Of a stretch of 64,000 bases of DNA, positions 24,363-36,028 are shown piece by piece. How positions within the stretch are numbered: position 1 is the first letter of the stretch; each line of letters starts with the position of its first letter. The notes below the pieces were generated by a model that was not told the origin of the DNA, ran no database searches, and was given only the letters and a program-made list of their open reading frames with translations. The stretch is from Isoetes taiwanensis (taxonomy: Eukaryota; Streptophyta; Lycopodiopsida; Isoetales; Isoetaceae), in the NCBI GenBank assembly GCA_021234155.1, contig JAJEKV010000030.1, forward strand, positions 2,875,842 through 2,939,841. The letters run 5' to 3'. The position numbers and the translations under genes are program-made.

Positions 24363-25291
24363 CTCATCGTGGCTGCTCTTGGGTCAAATTCTCATCCCTC
24401 GTTACAATTCCAATCCTTCTTATCAAATCGTGCATAAATCTAATCATGGCAGCCCATGTACCTCAGATTTGATCAATGGAAAATTTCCACCTATAAGGAG
24501 AAGATTGATGCAGTGCTTTGCAAGCTCTAGCCTCCTAGGCCGCCTTGGTGCAATCCGGATGCAATCTCCTAAGCTCTTGCCTCCCCGGTGCTCCTCTGCC
24601 TTCAAGCACTGCAAAAGCTCTTGCAAAGTCCTCGGCAAAATCCTTGCTTTTATGCTCTCCATGCATGCATGCCTGCATGCTACACATGTATACCTACATA
24701 AATGCGTATACTTGCCTATCAAGTGGCTAGATCCATTGCATATTAGCAACCCAAGTTGTCACAACTTTAATAAAAGGATTTTATGGATAGAATGATCAAT
24801 TTAGGAGAGGTATGGGTAGAAGATTTTGTACAAGAATGAGACTGACTTCTCGGGTGAGCGAGATCAAGCCAAAGAAGGGGAGCTACCGCCATCACCTTAC
24901 CCTATACGGCCGAAGTCGGATAGAAAGAAGGGAGGTAAGAAGGTGAAGGATGCCTACATCTTGAACGAAGACAGGATGCACAAAAAGAAGATGGCCACTA
25001 ATTACAATTACAGAAAATCATAGCTTATTGGCAAGGAAACCATAGCTTATTGGCAATGATCGAATTGTCCTCCATCTTAAATCGTTCCTCATTTGAAGCC
25101 ATTTGTTTTCCTTTTTATATAATGTGTTTGATTTTGTCATTTGTGTATTTTATTGAGGACTAGAAATTAACATGATCACCATTTTGTAACCTCTCGAGGG
25201 GTCACATGCACATGGCTGGAAGTTTTAAAGAGGAATATGGAATCCACAATGAATTTTTGAAAGTAAGAGTTTGTCAACATAAAACCAGAGA

Positions 25292-25507
25292 GCTGTATGT
25301 GCAGTTTAAGAGGGCTTTCATAAATCACCTTCTCATGCAGCATCCTGCATCCTTTGCTAGATCATTTGCATTCAGTTGTCTCCACATTCATATTCAATAT
25401 ATCGGAGACCTGTATTTAAAGAAGGCTTTGATAATCAGCTACTTATGCAATGACCTGCCTTCTTTAGCTACCTTATTGGCATTCAGTTGACTCTACATTC
25501 GCATTTA
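25292..25507. repeat. Diverged tandem duplication of about 110 bp
   Basis: Both halves run ctgtat, ttaa(g/a)(a/g)gggcttt-like, atgcagcatcctgc/atgcaatgacctgcc, gcattcagttg, ctccacattc/ctctacattc and catatt/catttaa in the same order. Confidence 0.6.
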
Positions 25508-26227
25508 ATTTCTTTCATCTTAATTATAACTTCTTAGCTGCCCCCAATAATTGGAAGTTTGTGATTGAACTGCAGTCAATACCTCATACTAATTCTTCCT
25601 TCCAAGAAGGTAGTAAATTCTATCCAGGCTCTCTTGACTAGCTTTGATATTGTTGCATCAGGACCATTTTCAAAGTTGGGATTCTGGTCAATATTTTATT
25701 ATTACCATTTTATGCAGGGCAACAATTTATGTATCTTGGAGAAATGCAGAAGATTGTTATCACATCTTGAAGCTGATTTTTCCCAAGAGATATCATCACA
25801 TCACCCATGTTTCCAATTGATCTTATCTTAATTTATCCTTCTCCTTGGGGTCTTTCACAAATTTCTCTTTCAAAGTTGATGCGCAAGGATAATATAAAGA
25901 AGGAAATACTAGAGGCTATATCTAGAGGCTAGCCTCACACATTGTTATTCAAATGTTTTGCAGGATGAATTGTAGAAAAAGCTCAATCAATAACGAATTT
26001 GAAGCAGCTACATGTGCTTATAAAAGATGAATATATATCTCCATTTGGGATTTCACAAGTATATAATGTCTGAATTATATTTTTCCTGCTGGTAACCAGC
26101 TAACACTTACAATTGTGATTCATTGAGGTTTTAACTCTATTTGGGGCCCAGTAATGCCCAGCAAATCCATAGCTTTGAAATAACACCCATGCAAATTGAT
26201 GGGAAAGGCATTTGTGTATAAAAGAAC

Positions 26228-26325
26228 CACAACCTTCATTTTTCCATTTGATTACTTCTCTCCGCTCAAGCTTTGTACACAACCTTCATTTTTCCATTTG
26301 ATTACTTATCTCCGCTCAAGCAAAT
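26228..26325. repeat. Tandem duplication, about 50 bp x2
   Basis: The phrase acaaccttcatttttccatt with gattactt(c/a)tctccgctcaag is repeated with one difference. Confidence 0.8.
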
Positions 26326-26407
26326 TTTATAGTCTTGATTCATACACTAGCCATATTAATTCAAATGCCTTTCAAAATTAGCCCTCGAGAATGCCATGTG
26401 AATTGCA

Positions 26408-26480
26408 GTAGCTTCTATGCAATCGCAACTTTAAACTTTGAGAGTAGCTTCTATGCAATGGCAACTTTAAACTTTGAGAT
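26408..26480. repeat. Tandem duplication, 36 bp x2
   Basis: The phrase agtagcttctatgcaat plus (c/g)gcaactttaaactttgag occurs twice in a row. Confidence 0.85.
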
Positions 26481-27210
26481 ATTACAAGGGAAAGGAAGAG
26501 AGCATTAGAGACCTTATTAAATCTACTATGAAGAAGGAAAATTTAATAAGAAGTGCTTTTGCTTTCTACTGCAACGCAAAAGTTTTAGATTTGTTGACAA
26601 TTTTGTTGAATGCTTCACACATTTTTTTTGTAGTTTTTTATGAAATACATCTCTTCCTATGAATAAGGTTCAAAATAAGCATGGGCTTTAAGATTATCCC
26701 CTTTTACTTTTTGTGGTCCCTTATCCACCCATAAATCATCATACAAAGAGATTCATTCGGAGTTGTCTCCATGGATTCTTATAGAGCTTTAACTAAATAG
26801 TCATTTTTCTTTCATTGCATAGGGATCTCAAGGCATATAGATGGAGATGATAAACTCTAACCCAGCAAGCACTTAGCCATCGTCCTATTGTTATACCAAA
26901 AAGTTGTCCGACTCTCCACAAAATTTGCTTTCCCTTTAGGGATCCTTTAAATTTATGAAGATATTATATATATACTTAACATGGCAAAGAGTCAAGGAAT
27001 GATATACCTGTGGCAAATGGCTTGAGATCTCATGCAAAGAAGTAATGTATTTGATAGGAAGGTACTTAAAATCAAATCCTATTTGCCACCCTTGACCCTA
27101 AGAGCTGCAAGCCAACATGTGAAATATTATTTGCATAAAGATGATACATCAAATATGTATTATAATTACGAAGTGCCATGCCTTCCTCTCTATCTTAACA
27201 TATATATAAA

Positions 27211-27412
27211 GCAAAAGGGATTTCTGTTTGAACCTAATATTTTTTCGCCAGGAAAAAGCGTAGGAGAGACACGTAAAGCAAAAGGGATTTCTGTTTGAAC
27301 CTAATATTTTTTCGCCAGGAAAAAGCGTAGGAGAGACACGTGTAAAGCAAAAGGGATTTCTGTTTGAACCTAATATTTTTTCGCCAGGAAAAAGCGTAGG
27401 AGAGACACGTGT
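27211..27412. repeat. Tandem triplication, 67-69 bp units
   Basis: Units start gcaaaagggatttctgttt at 27211, 27278 and 27347 and end ggagagacacgt. The copies are virtually identical, so the array is young. Confidence 0.95.
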
Positions 27413-29159
27413 AAGTTTTCAGTTTAAAAAAAGACTTAAAAAAAAAAAAGCAAAGCCATTAATAGCCGCCCTGCTCAATTCCGGCCCTGCTAGGTTTCCT
27501 CTTTCCCTTTCTTGCTCTGCAATCCATATCTATTCGCTTTTCTGCTAAACTCCATAGCGATGGCGGGGGTGGGCTATGGCGAAGCTACGGCGATATGCAT
27601 TTTAGAGGCCTATCCGGATAAGATGCAAACCGCAGCTTGCTGCTCATCTCATCACCGGGTCCGCATCCGTCTTCTATCCGCCGCTTGGAACCATGCGGTT
27701 TATTGAGTGCATCTGCCTTCACAAAGGTTCTCTCGAGAACCATCTTCCACCGCTTACATAGGCGGATCACGCTCTTGGCTATGGCGGATCCATCGGTTCC
27801 TAAAGATAATGCCTTTGACAAGTATGGTAGGTTATATTTGAAGCTTTTGCTCGGCAATATTGTGGTCACTAAAAATGCCTTCCACAAAGGGATTGTCGGA
27901 TCAAAATCGTGTGCATAAGGAGATGTCTGCACGGACTTGGCGAAACAAGCTGGATCGGCATATAAAGGAAACGGCCTAACGGCTCTGTCAAGTTCTTACA
28001 TGCATCTTTTGGATCTGAGATAGAGTCATGTTTTTGTCCTTCGCCTATATAAATCGGCAACGGTAGGCATTATTTGAAAAGGACAAATCATCGCTAACGC
28101 TGATCGTGGCCGCACAAAATGATCGAAGGGAGAAGGGAGCGATGTCGGTCATAATCAGTAAGGCCTTTGTCCCACGCTTTTGAATTCTTTTGTTCTTTTT
28201 GTTTTTGCACGTATTCGGTAGTTCATTAAGGAACCCACATTCTCCATCCACATTATTATCATAGCTTGGAGAAGGAAAAGCTAGCCTATGGGAGAAAAAT
28301 CCAAGTCGGGCATGAAGAACTGCAATTTTCGAACCAGACCCCAATCCTTTTTAGCCTTTTTAGCCCTGAATAATGCAAGCAAGCACACGCCACTAAAGCC
28401 TCCGTGATTGGCTATTAAAATGCACGGTCTGCAACGCTTTTCCATCTTTGCTTGAGAATAAATCTAAGTGGAACTCAAGCTATTCTTATCTGCGAAAGCA
28501 AGCAAACTTGGCCTGTATAGCCCCAACTATTCCCGGATTAGATCTTATTATCTCATAATCTGGGATCAATGTGGCGTCTTGCTCTTTCCGACAAGACTCA
28601 TTGGTGGTCTACCGACTCTACCCTTAGCTGACATCTAGCAAGGTAAATCTAGATGTCTCATGTCTCATACATGTCGAATTTATTTTTTTATCTGATTGGG
28701 ATGCAGTTGCCTATGAGTTGCTCCTTTCATAATTAGGGTGTGGGTTGCCCCTTCCTATTGAATACCAAAGCTTTGCCCATCACAAAATAACGTCAATGGG
28801 AAATGCAAAGCTTTGAGGTGTATAATGGGATCCTTCCAGGACTGAATCATGAACTGAATCATGAGCAGAACCATGAGAAGTAGCAGCAAACATGGCTGGA
28901 AACTGTGTATAAATAGTGTATAAATAGGCTCTTGTTAGAGGGGATTTTTCAGAAGTGAAGCAGTCTCAAAAAAAATTTCATTGACAAAGCCTTTTCTCCT
29001 GGCGCTTAGGGTTTCAGCCCTGCTCTTTTGCTCATAACTCGGGATTCCGGTGTCAGATTCAGACGTTCTTGGGCTCGTTGGAAAGCTTATCGAACGAGCT
29101 TTCCGTCGGTGTATGACTTGTATGGTGTTTTCTCTGTTTTAGCCGCCGGAATCCACCTG
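27413..29159. other. Intergenic; possible captured gene scraps
   Basis: Higher GC than the surroundings from about 27470 to 28330. Short plus-strand ORFs such as MADPSVPKDNAFDKYGRLYL (from 27781) look protein-like, but I do not recognise them and no longer frame forms. Towards 29 kb the sequence reads like the 5' leader of the LINE that follows. Confidence 0.35.
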
Positions 29160-29439
29160 ACAGTCCCGGCCCTCTATGGCCACCTCTGACAGCATGCATG
29201 CGTTGAAGAAAAGAGCCCGCAATTTGGACACCTCGTCCCCATCAGAGCAGGTATCTCAGGCTGAGGCAATCGGGTTGTACAGAACAGGCCGATTCCCTCC
29301 GTGGCTAAGCCGGCAAGCTTGAGGCATCCGAGACCATCCGCCGAGGTCGCGCCAAGAAGCAGCTTCTCCAACGTAAGGAGCCGAATTTCCCTTGTGGAAG
29401 TTCGGCAGGGGATTATGATTGCGGGGAGCCCAAAAGGCT

Positions 29440-30360
29440 GAGGACCAGATAAGAGGGGAGATACAAGCAACAACGCTGTTTGAAGTCACGGAGATGGGGC
29501 ACCGCTTGGATAAGGTCCACCAGCAGTGGATGGAAGACATGGCGCAGCTAACGGCCGACATGAAGGGGTTGCTCCAAACAGATTGTACAAGTCACAAGCA
29601 TGGCTGGTCGGATAGATGCTAAGGAAAAGGATGTGGAAGCGGTCGCGGGGCGTGCTCCAATTCCTTGATGAAGCAAAGGCGACAGGCAGGAGATGTCGAA
29701 GATGCTCACATATAGAGAACCATATGGCCCACTTACAAAGAAGAGATGCAGACCTCGATGGAGGTGCAACGAGTCCGAGTGCACCACGCCATCTGCACCA
29801 GCACCCCCATACCGCAGGCCGAGGTGGCTCGTGGGAATCAGCGGTACCGTGAGGAGCAAGACATCCGTGCACGCCCGCCAACCTTATTGTCTTGCGGGAT
29901 TGCCGGAGGAGCAAGGCGAGGATTTGCCGAGTAAGCTTACCACCGGTACTTGCAAAGCTCCAATTACGATATTTGGTTATCAAGAGTCCAATCAGATCGG
30001 AGGACCGAGAGCATGAGACCCTCGGCTAGTTAAGTTTGCGATCTTGGATTGGGAGGCAAAATCTTTGTTGTTGCAACGCACCGGTCGCTTGAAAGGTACG
30101 CCCATATACCCGGATGTGGATCTCACGCCACCTTGCAACAACGGGAAAGAAGCCAAGAGTTGGTCAAGATAAGAGAGATTCGACAAGCGGGAGGGGCTGC
30201 TGGTTTGGTTAATGGCAAGATGAAGGTATATGTGCCTCCTCGCCGACGATTCTGGGAGGCAAAGACTCCCACCTGCAGCCGCGTCGCAGGGCGAGCGGTC
30301 GGGGGCATCGAACCCGAGGCGAGCCGTGGGGAGGGCGGATTGAGGCCTTCCACAAGCTAA
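29440..30360 (+). pseudogene. LINE ORF1 (L1 ORF1p-like RNA-binding protein), broken
   Basis: ORF1p binds the LINE RNA and is needed for retrotransposition. Reading across frames gives a helical stretch EMGHRLDKVHQQWMEDMAQL (from about 29490) followed by GLPEEQGEDLPSKLTT (about 29900), VKFAILDWEAKSLLLQRTGR with LKGTPIYPDVDLTP (about 30030-30130) and KVYVPPRRRFWEAKTP (about 30225). The order GLPE, VKF, LKGT, DLTP is that of the L1 ORF1 RRM-like and C-terminal domains. Several single-base frame changes interrupt it. Confidence 0.6.
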
Positions 30361-30479
30361 AGACATCCATCGAGGGTCCGCGGAGCAAGCTGCCCGAAAG
30401 TTATTCCAACTACGCCAGCCGCCCCTCGCACTCCGAGATGGATCCACACGGCCCGCGGTCGGCATAGGGAAAGTGTCTT

Positions 30480-33395
30480 CGTATTGTTTCCCCGGAATTG
30501 TAGGGGCTTCCCCGCGGCGTAAGGGCGCGGGCTTGAATGGGATCGCGGACAGACATGGACATCGCCTTCCGCAGAGAGACATGGGAGTATGAAGGGCATC
30601 GATTGCCGACATTCGAGGATATCGGCATTTCTCACTTGCTAATGAGCGCCATGGCGACGCTGGTACGGTGGAGTGGCTTGCTACTTTAGGGATGCCTTAG
30701 CATGCAAGATCACACTTCAAGTCTGATGTGTTTAACCGCTACATGTGGGTAATGGTATTAGAGCCCGGTCATGTCCCATTGTTTCTTGCTAGCCGCTACA
30801 TTCCCCATGCAGTGCTCTAAGTTCTACCGGTACATGATGCGGAACCACGGATGTCCGGATGCCGATAGGAACCGTGATGATGACATAGACCGCTATAATC
30901 AGCAGGGGACAAGTGTTTTTGCTTGAGATTTCAATGCTCAGACGGCCTTGATTCGGTCGGTGACCTTCCAAGGTGACGATAATGCTGATCCGCTTTGGCA
31001 GGACGGCCGCTATTCGTAATACACCGGCACTCCCGTGATATGGTGGCTAGACCATTTGGCGAGCCGGCTGGTCCAGCTCTGCCGTGTTTTTGACATGGTA
31101 ATTTGTAATGGTATGCGCCGATGGCCACACTCGGGGGGTGTTACTTGCGGGAGTGATAGGCGGGATGGGGAGCTAGTGTGTTGGATTACCTTCGCCCGTA
31201 GCAGCACTTGACATGGTTACACACCTCTCCATTGGCACAAGCACAGGGGATGAGGAGGCTTTGTCAGATCACTACCCGCTTTATGTCACGCTGAATTGGG
31301 AGCACTCAATAGCGGAGACACTGCAAAGGGGGCGTGGAGGGTTACCATACATCCCACGCTATCGGGCGTGGACGATATGAATCGTGTTGGTGCAGGAATT
31401 ACGTGGGTTTGATAGCTTCTACACACCGCAAGACAAATTGCATGGCTGGTGAGGGCGCCGCTTGCAACGCCGAGGCTTCCTTTGCGGGAAGGGCCCTCCA
31501 AGGAGGGACACCGCCGCATTTTCCGAGAACCCGTGGTTTGATGCTGATTGCAAGGCTCTAAAGAGCCAGCAGCGCTTTGGTCATAGATCCACGATTCGCC
31601 ACAGGCCCTGCAAGACTATAAGCTCTTCCTAAAAGCCAAGAAGGGGAGATACATGGCAGAAACCCAGGAGCGCCTGTTTGACATGCTCATGGCAGAGCCA
31701 AAAGCTTTTTGGCGTAAGGTGTTATATAAGAAGCGCCAGGTGGCTGGTAATGTAAGTGTGGAGCAATGGATGCACCGCTTGCAGGAGTTATATGACCCGC
31801 CCAGAGCTAATGCCGTGGTCCCTGGACGTAGGAGAGGTGCCGCGGCTCACGCGGAGGATGTTCGCCAAGGTCTCGTGCATCCGGCGAATGGCAAGGCAAA
31901 GGATTTACAGGCTGGGCTGCAGGTCGAAGCCGTTGAAATGGGGTGGCCCATCTGTGGTAGGGCCCCGACGGTGATCATTAACCGTGCTCGAGCGAGGCTC
32001 CCCAGAGTGGATGGTTAGTAAGGTTGTTCCTGCTCATAAAGCCGGTAATACGGATGAGCCGGGCGACTACCGGATGATTATGGTAAGCTCGCCGTTTGCA
32101 AAGCCCTGGCGGGGTGGTGGAGAAGAAACTTACTAAGTGGGCCGAGGAGGCAGGGGTGCACAATTGGCCAGCAAGGGCTTCGCCCGGCTCACTCCACGAA
32201 TCGACCATATCTTCACTTTGAGAGTGTTGATGGAGGCAAGCCTAATGAGCTTACGGACTTGTATTGCCGCTTTGTAGATTTTAAGACTGCATATGATACC
32301 GTCCCCGCAGACATACCGTGGGCGTAGGTTGCAAGAATTGCGAGTTCCACAGAGTTGCGTAATGTGGTGCACCAGCTTTATGATGGGATTTATGCTTTGA
32401 CCGCCTTTTATGAGGATCGGCGGGTAGCTAGCACTATGGGAGTTAAGCGGTGGCTGCCCGCTGTCTCCAACGCTTTTGGGTTGTATATTGATAGCTTGGA
32501 GACGTGGATGCGGCACCATGGGGGAGCCGGGTGCAATTATCCGATCGACCTCGTGGAGCCGCCACTATATCGCGGATGATGTAGCTTTGCTAGCTCACAC
32601 GCCGCCAGTATCACGGCAAAGATTTGGATGCCCTCGATGGGTTCCGTGGGGCAACGGAATGACAAAGAACTTGCACAAAACTAAGCTTCTCGCGATCCTG
32701 TCCTCGCAACACCCTATCCCGGAGTTCTATTACAGGGGACAGGAAGTGGAGATGGTGCGGAGCTTCAAGTATCTGGGAATTGATTTCACTACTAACATGC
32801 TGTGGGATGAGTGTGTGGAGAGAAGAGCCAGTGCAGGCTGGAAGGCTTTATATGCGCAAAAAATGCGTGTTGCCTGATAGATCTCTCGCGGATCAGGCGA
32901 GGAGAGCACACCTGTTTAGAGCTTTGGTTGAGCCGGTGCTGCTATATGGGGTGGAGGTTTGGGGCCCAGCAGTTAGCAAAAATACGTGGGATAGGTTGGA
33001 AAGGGTGCAGAAAGCTTTCTTGACCTATAGCTTGGGAGTGAAGGACACCGTACCGTATCAGATTTTGTTGTATGAGACGGGTTCTCGCCTTTACAAACGA
33101 TTCCCCTATCGCGAAGACATCTTACTTGCTTCCATAAGGTGGATGGGATGGATGAGCATCGCTTGCCCCCACAAAGCCGTGTTGTTAACGCCAGGGCCCC
33201 CAGCCGTGAAAGAGGGTATGGCACGAGCAATCGTAAGGGATGGTTTAGGAGGTGGTCTATGGATTACCAAATCGATGGTGGCACCGCGCATTCCTCGGCG
33301 CAGAATGGGCAATTGGATGCGGGCTATGCTGCCACTGCGGGATGCCTCTACTCTTGCAAAGCCCAAGACAGAGCACTATCACGCCGATTAATCCC
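30480..33395 (+). pseudogene. LINE ORF2 (endonuclease plus reverse transcriptase), broken
   Basis: ORF2p nicks target DNA and copies the RNA. The endonuclease is recognisable from GDFNAQ near 30925 (one base missing) and LWQDGRYS near 30995. The RT is seen in VDFKTAYDTVPAD (about 32275), the altered QGCPLSP motif (about 32447), GLYIDSLETWMRHHGGAG (about 32478), a YADDVALLA box at 32568-32595 with an extra base, and YLGIDFTT (about 32773). The C-terminal segment follows: FRALVEPVLLYGVEVWGP (about 32918) and RVQKAFLTYSLGVKDTVPYQ (about 33003). Two RT breaks fall where a CAG is expected (cgg in place of cag; cgcgg for gcag), so some damage may not be real. Confidence 0.75.
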
Positions 33396-34560
33396 ACCTT
33401 GAGCATGGACCCCATCGGTGCTTGAAAGCACACATCTCTCGTGGAAGAAACGGAGAGCTATTGCCGCCATAAGGACGGGTTCCCATTACCTCGGGGGTTT
33501 GAGACAGTCACTGGGGTGAATGGCGGCACGGGATCCCCTGGGAGGAGAGGATATGTCGGTGTTGTGAGATGCACGGATAGAGGATGAGCACCATGCCCTC
33601 CAAATGGTGCCCAAAGATATGCCCATGTCCGGCAAAGGCACACCGATCTTAGATGCTCGACACACCGCTACATCGCTTACTCGATCACCTATGGTAGCGC
33701 CGACCGAGCTTACATCCCGCAGATTTCGTCCGTCGACTTGCTCTTTTTCTCGGGCATGGTATTTGAGAGCCTACATGTTAGGGTTTTTCCTCCCAAGTGG
33801 GGGTTTTTCATCCGTAGTAGGGTTCCACCGCATAGCTTACATTGTTTGTTTTGGTGTTGGGGTTTTGGCTTTTTGCTCGCTTGTAAGTCAGCCTCATAGG
33901 CCTCTGGCCTCCGTGGACGTTAAAATAAACTTCCTTCCTTCCTTCCTTCCTTCTGAATTTTTTCGTGTATCTATCTACTTCCATTTTAATGCTCTATTTC
34001 TCTATGTGCAGTTCTATCTCTCTGAAGTTCTATCTCTCTGTGTAGTTCCAGAATTCAATACGTATATTATCTATTTGTGTACTCAATTCAAGCTCTGGAT
34101 ATTTCTTGACCATGTTTATTTCCTTTTTTTAAAGTTGATAAGATACAAATACTTTTGACTAAACTTTGATATTGCCATATTATCACCATTTGATATTCGA
34201 CAACAACTAAATTTGATGGCTTAAGTAATGGTACAAACGTTTTGCTCTTCTGTTACAGATTATGGATTGTGGAAATTGTTATAAGTATCAGTAATGTGGA
34301 AATTGTTATAGTGTACAATTTAAAAAGTCTCTTTGGTACAATTTGGTTGGTTTCCTTTTTGGATATTCACATCAATATGTTGGCATAAAATTTGGGAAAT
34401 CTTTTGATTATATAACATATATACATATATTTGCAGGGCCTATATATAGAAGATGGTTGTGTTTTGCATCATACAGGTTATGGTTATCCTTCAACACCAA
34501 TTCAACACTAAGATTGTAGGGTCCATAACCATTATATGGAAGTCATTTGTGCTGACATGT

Positions 34561-34608
34561 CTCCTGTGATGGTGTGATGGTTCTCTCCTGTGATGGTGTG
34601 ATGGTTCT
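34561..34608. repeat. 24-bp tandem duplication
   Basis: The phrase ctcctgtgatggtgtgatgg plus ttct is repeated twice back to back. Confidence 0.9.
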
Positions 34609-34624
34609 GTAGCCGAAAACAGAA

Positions 34625-34796
34625 CATGGCATCAAGTTGTACTACCACAAATGTTACAACTGCAAATATGGCATCAAAGCTTGGGTTTCCAATGGCAATG
34701 AAAAACAAAACATGGCATCAAGTTGTACTACCACAAATGTTACAACTGCAAATATGGCATCAAAGCTTGGGTTTCCAATGGCAATAATTTAGCCTT
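34625..34796. repeat. 86-bp tandem duplication
   Basis: The block beginning catggcatcaagttgtacta is repeated at 34711 with nearly perfect identity. Confidence 0.9.
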
Positions 34797-35372
34797 CATC
34801 TGCTTTTCCTTTCTACTTGTGGCTTCTAATTTGGTTCATTTTGGGGACACCATATATGCTTTGTTAGCTATAGAATACAAGAGAGTTGTCAAAGACGTGA
34901 AATAGTTAAAGAAGCGCTTAATAGGTCTGCATCGTTAGCATAGGCTTTAAAACAAAAGTGGATTATTAGTTTCGCAAAGTGGATTACTAAGAATCCATGG
35001 AGCAGGACTCAAGGGCTATATCTTCATAACCCGGTGGAATAATGCAAAAGCAAAGAAAGCAATATCAAATACTTTCTGATATATTGACTTTAAATCTTAA
35101 AAAACCAACAAGATTACGATGAACTAGTTAGGCACGATGATTAACATAAAATGACTAGTTCTTAAAGAGTCTTGGAGTTAATACGATTCCTTAAGGGGTC
35201 TGAAGTTAACATGGAAGAAAATGTACGATGTCAAACATCACGGTCTCATATACATTGTCTTTACACGAAAATGACTAGGTAGTTATGAAAATCCTAAAAT
35301 GTTTCAAAAATTGTAGAATTATCACCATTTTTGCATTGAACAAACTTTCAAATTAATAAGTGAGTTGGTGAA

Positions 35373-35418
35373 GAGAAATGTTCGCGGCGGCCTTGGCCGC
35401 CGCGATAAATTTCTTGTA
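35373..35418 (+). repeat. GC-rich hairpin repeat, copy 3
   Basis: Same 46-bp block as at 6418 and 16190, here preceded by tgagttggtgaa, which is shared with the inverted copy at 40920. Confidence 0.85.
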
Positions 35419-35997
35419 AATGTTATGATATGACATATTTAGGAGTAATTATAATGTCAATGTCTACCAAATTGAGAATATCAAAAATTCCTTTCTACTA
35501 CAAATCTAACATCATCCCCTTCTTCCATTTCACTTCAAAACTTATTAAGATGTTGAATAGTTGTCTACAATTCCTTTCATAGTTCTATTTTCAGCCTTTG
35601 AAAGTTTGAATTATGTAATGACCTTTATTTTCCTAAACTACAAGACATTCCATATTTCCTAACAAAGAGTTGCTAATGAGTAATGCTAAAAACCACTGCC
35701 TCCTTCTGAACCAAAGAGGGACATACACTTCTTCAACTATAATATTGTTGCTTTCATATTGCAGCAAAGCTTTCTACAGGTTCCTAAAGCCTACCAATGC
35801 CTCATTACAAGTATCATCTATACAAAGACAACACACTATAACATTTCTATAGGTCAAAGTTAAGATCAAATCTATAATTTCATATGCAAATAGTTTCTTA
35901 TCTTCATCAATGAATCTGAAAGACTCGCTCTATCTACCTTTGCCCCCTCCAAGCCACATTGTTTGTTATGAAACAACCATCTTTTCAAATTGTTACC

Positions 35998-36028
35998 AAA
36001 GCCCGGCAACGCCGGGCACCATAACTAG
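35998..36028 (+). mobile_element. Helitron-like 3' terminus
   Basis: A GC-rich hairpin gcccggcaacgccgggc (36001-36017) is followed after 7 bases by ctag and then t. This is the classical Helitron 3' end: a hairpin shortly upstream of CTRR, inserted before T. The 5' end (TC) was not identified, and no Rep/helicase coding is present nearby, so at best it is a non-autonomous copy. Confidence 0.55.

Larger units (their letters stand above)
24363..27210. other. Intergenic with small duplications, no gene recognised
   Basis: No ORF here resembles a known protein. A 65-codon basic ORF (24826-25023) is unremarkable. Several short tandem duplications are listed separately. Confidence 0.5.
29160..33958 (+). 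mobile_element. L1-type LINE retrotransposon with ORF1 and ORF2 remains
   Basis: Order on the plus strand: a coiled-coil-like segment, an L1 ORF1 RNA-binding domain, an AP-type endonuclease, reverse transcriptase, the C-terminal segment, then a 3' end cctccgtggacgttaaaa with a cttc simple-repeat tail (33929-33952). The 3' terminus matches the elements at 13258 and 57845. GC content is clearly higher than in the flanks. The 5' boundary and target-site duplication were not determined; 29160 is approximate. Confidence 0.8.
33959..35372. other. AT-rich intergenic DNA
   Basis: No gene recognised. Two local tandem duplications near 34.6-34.8 kb are listed separately. Confidence 0.5.

Noticed and set aside
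36001-36017. Restriction-like or organellar hairpin without meaning
   Set aside because: The ctag followed by t at the right distance makes a Helitron end the better explanation, so it was kept as that.
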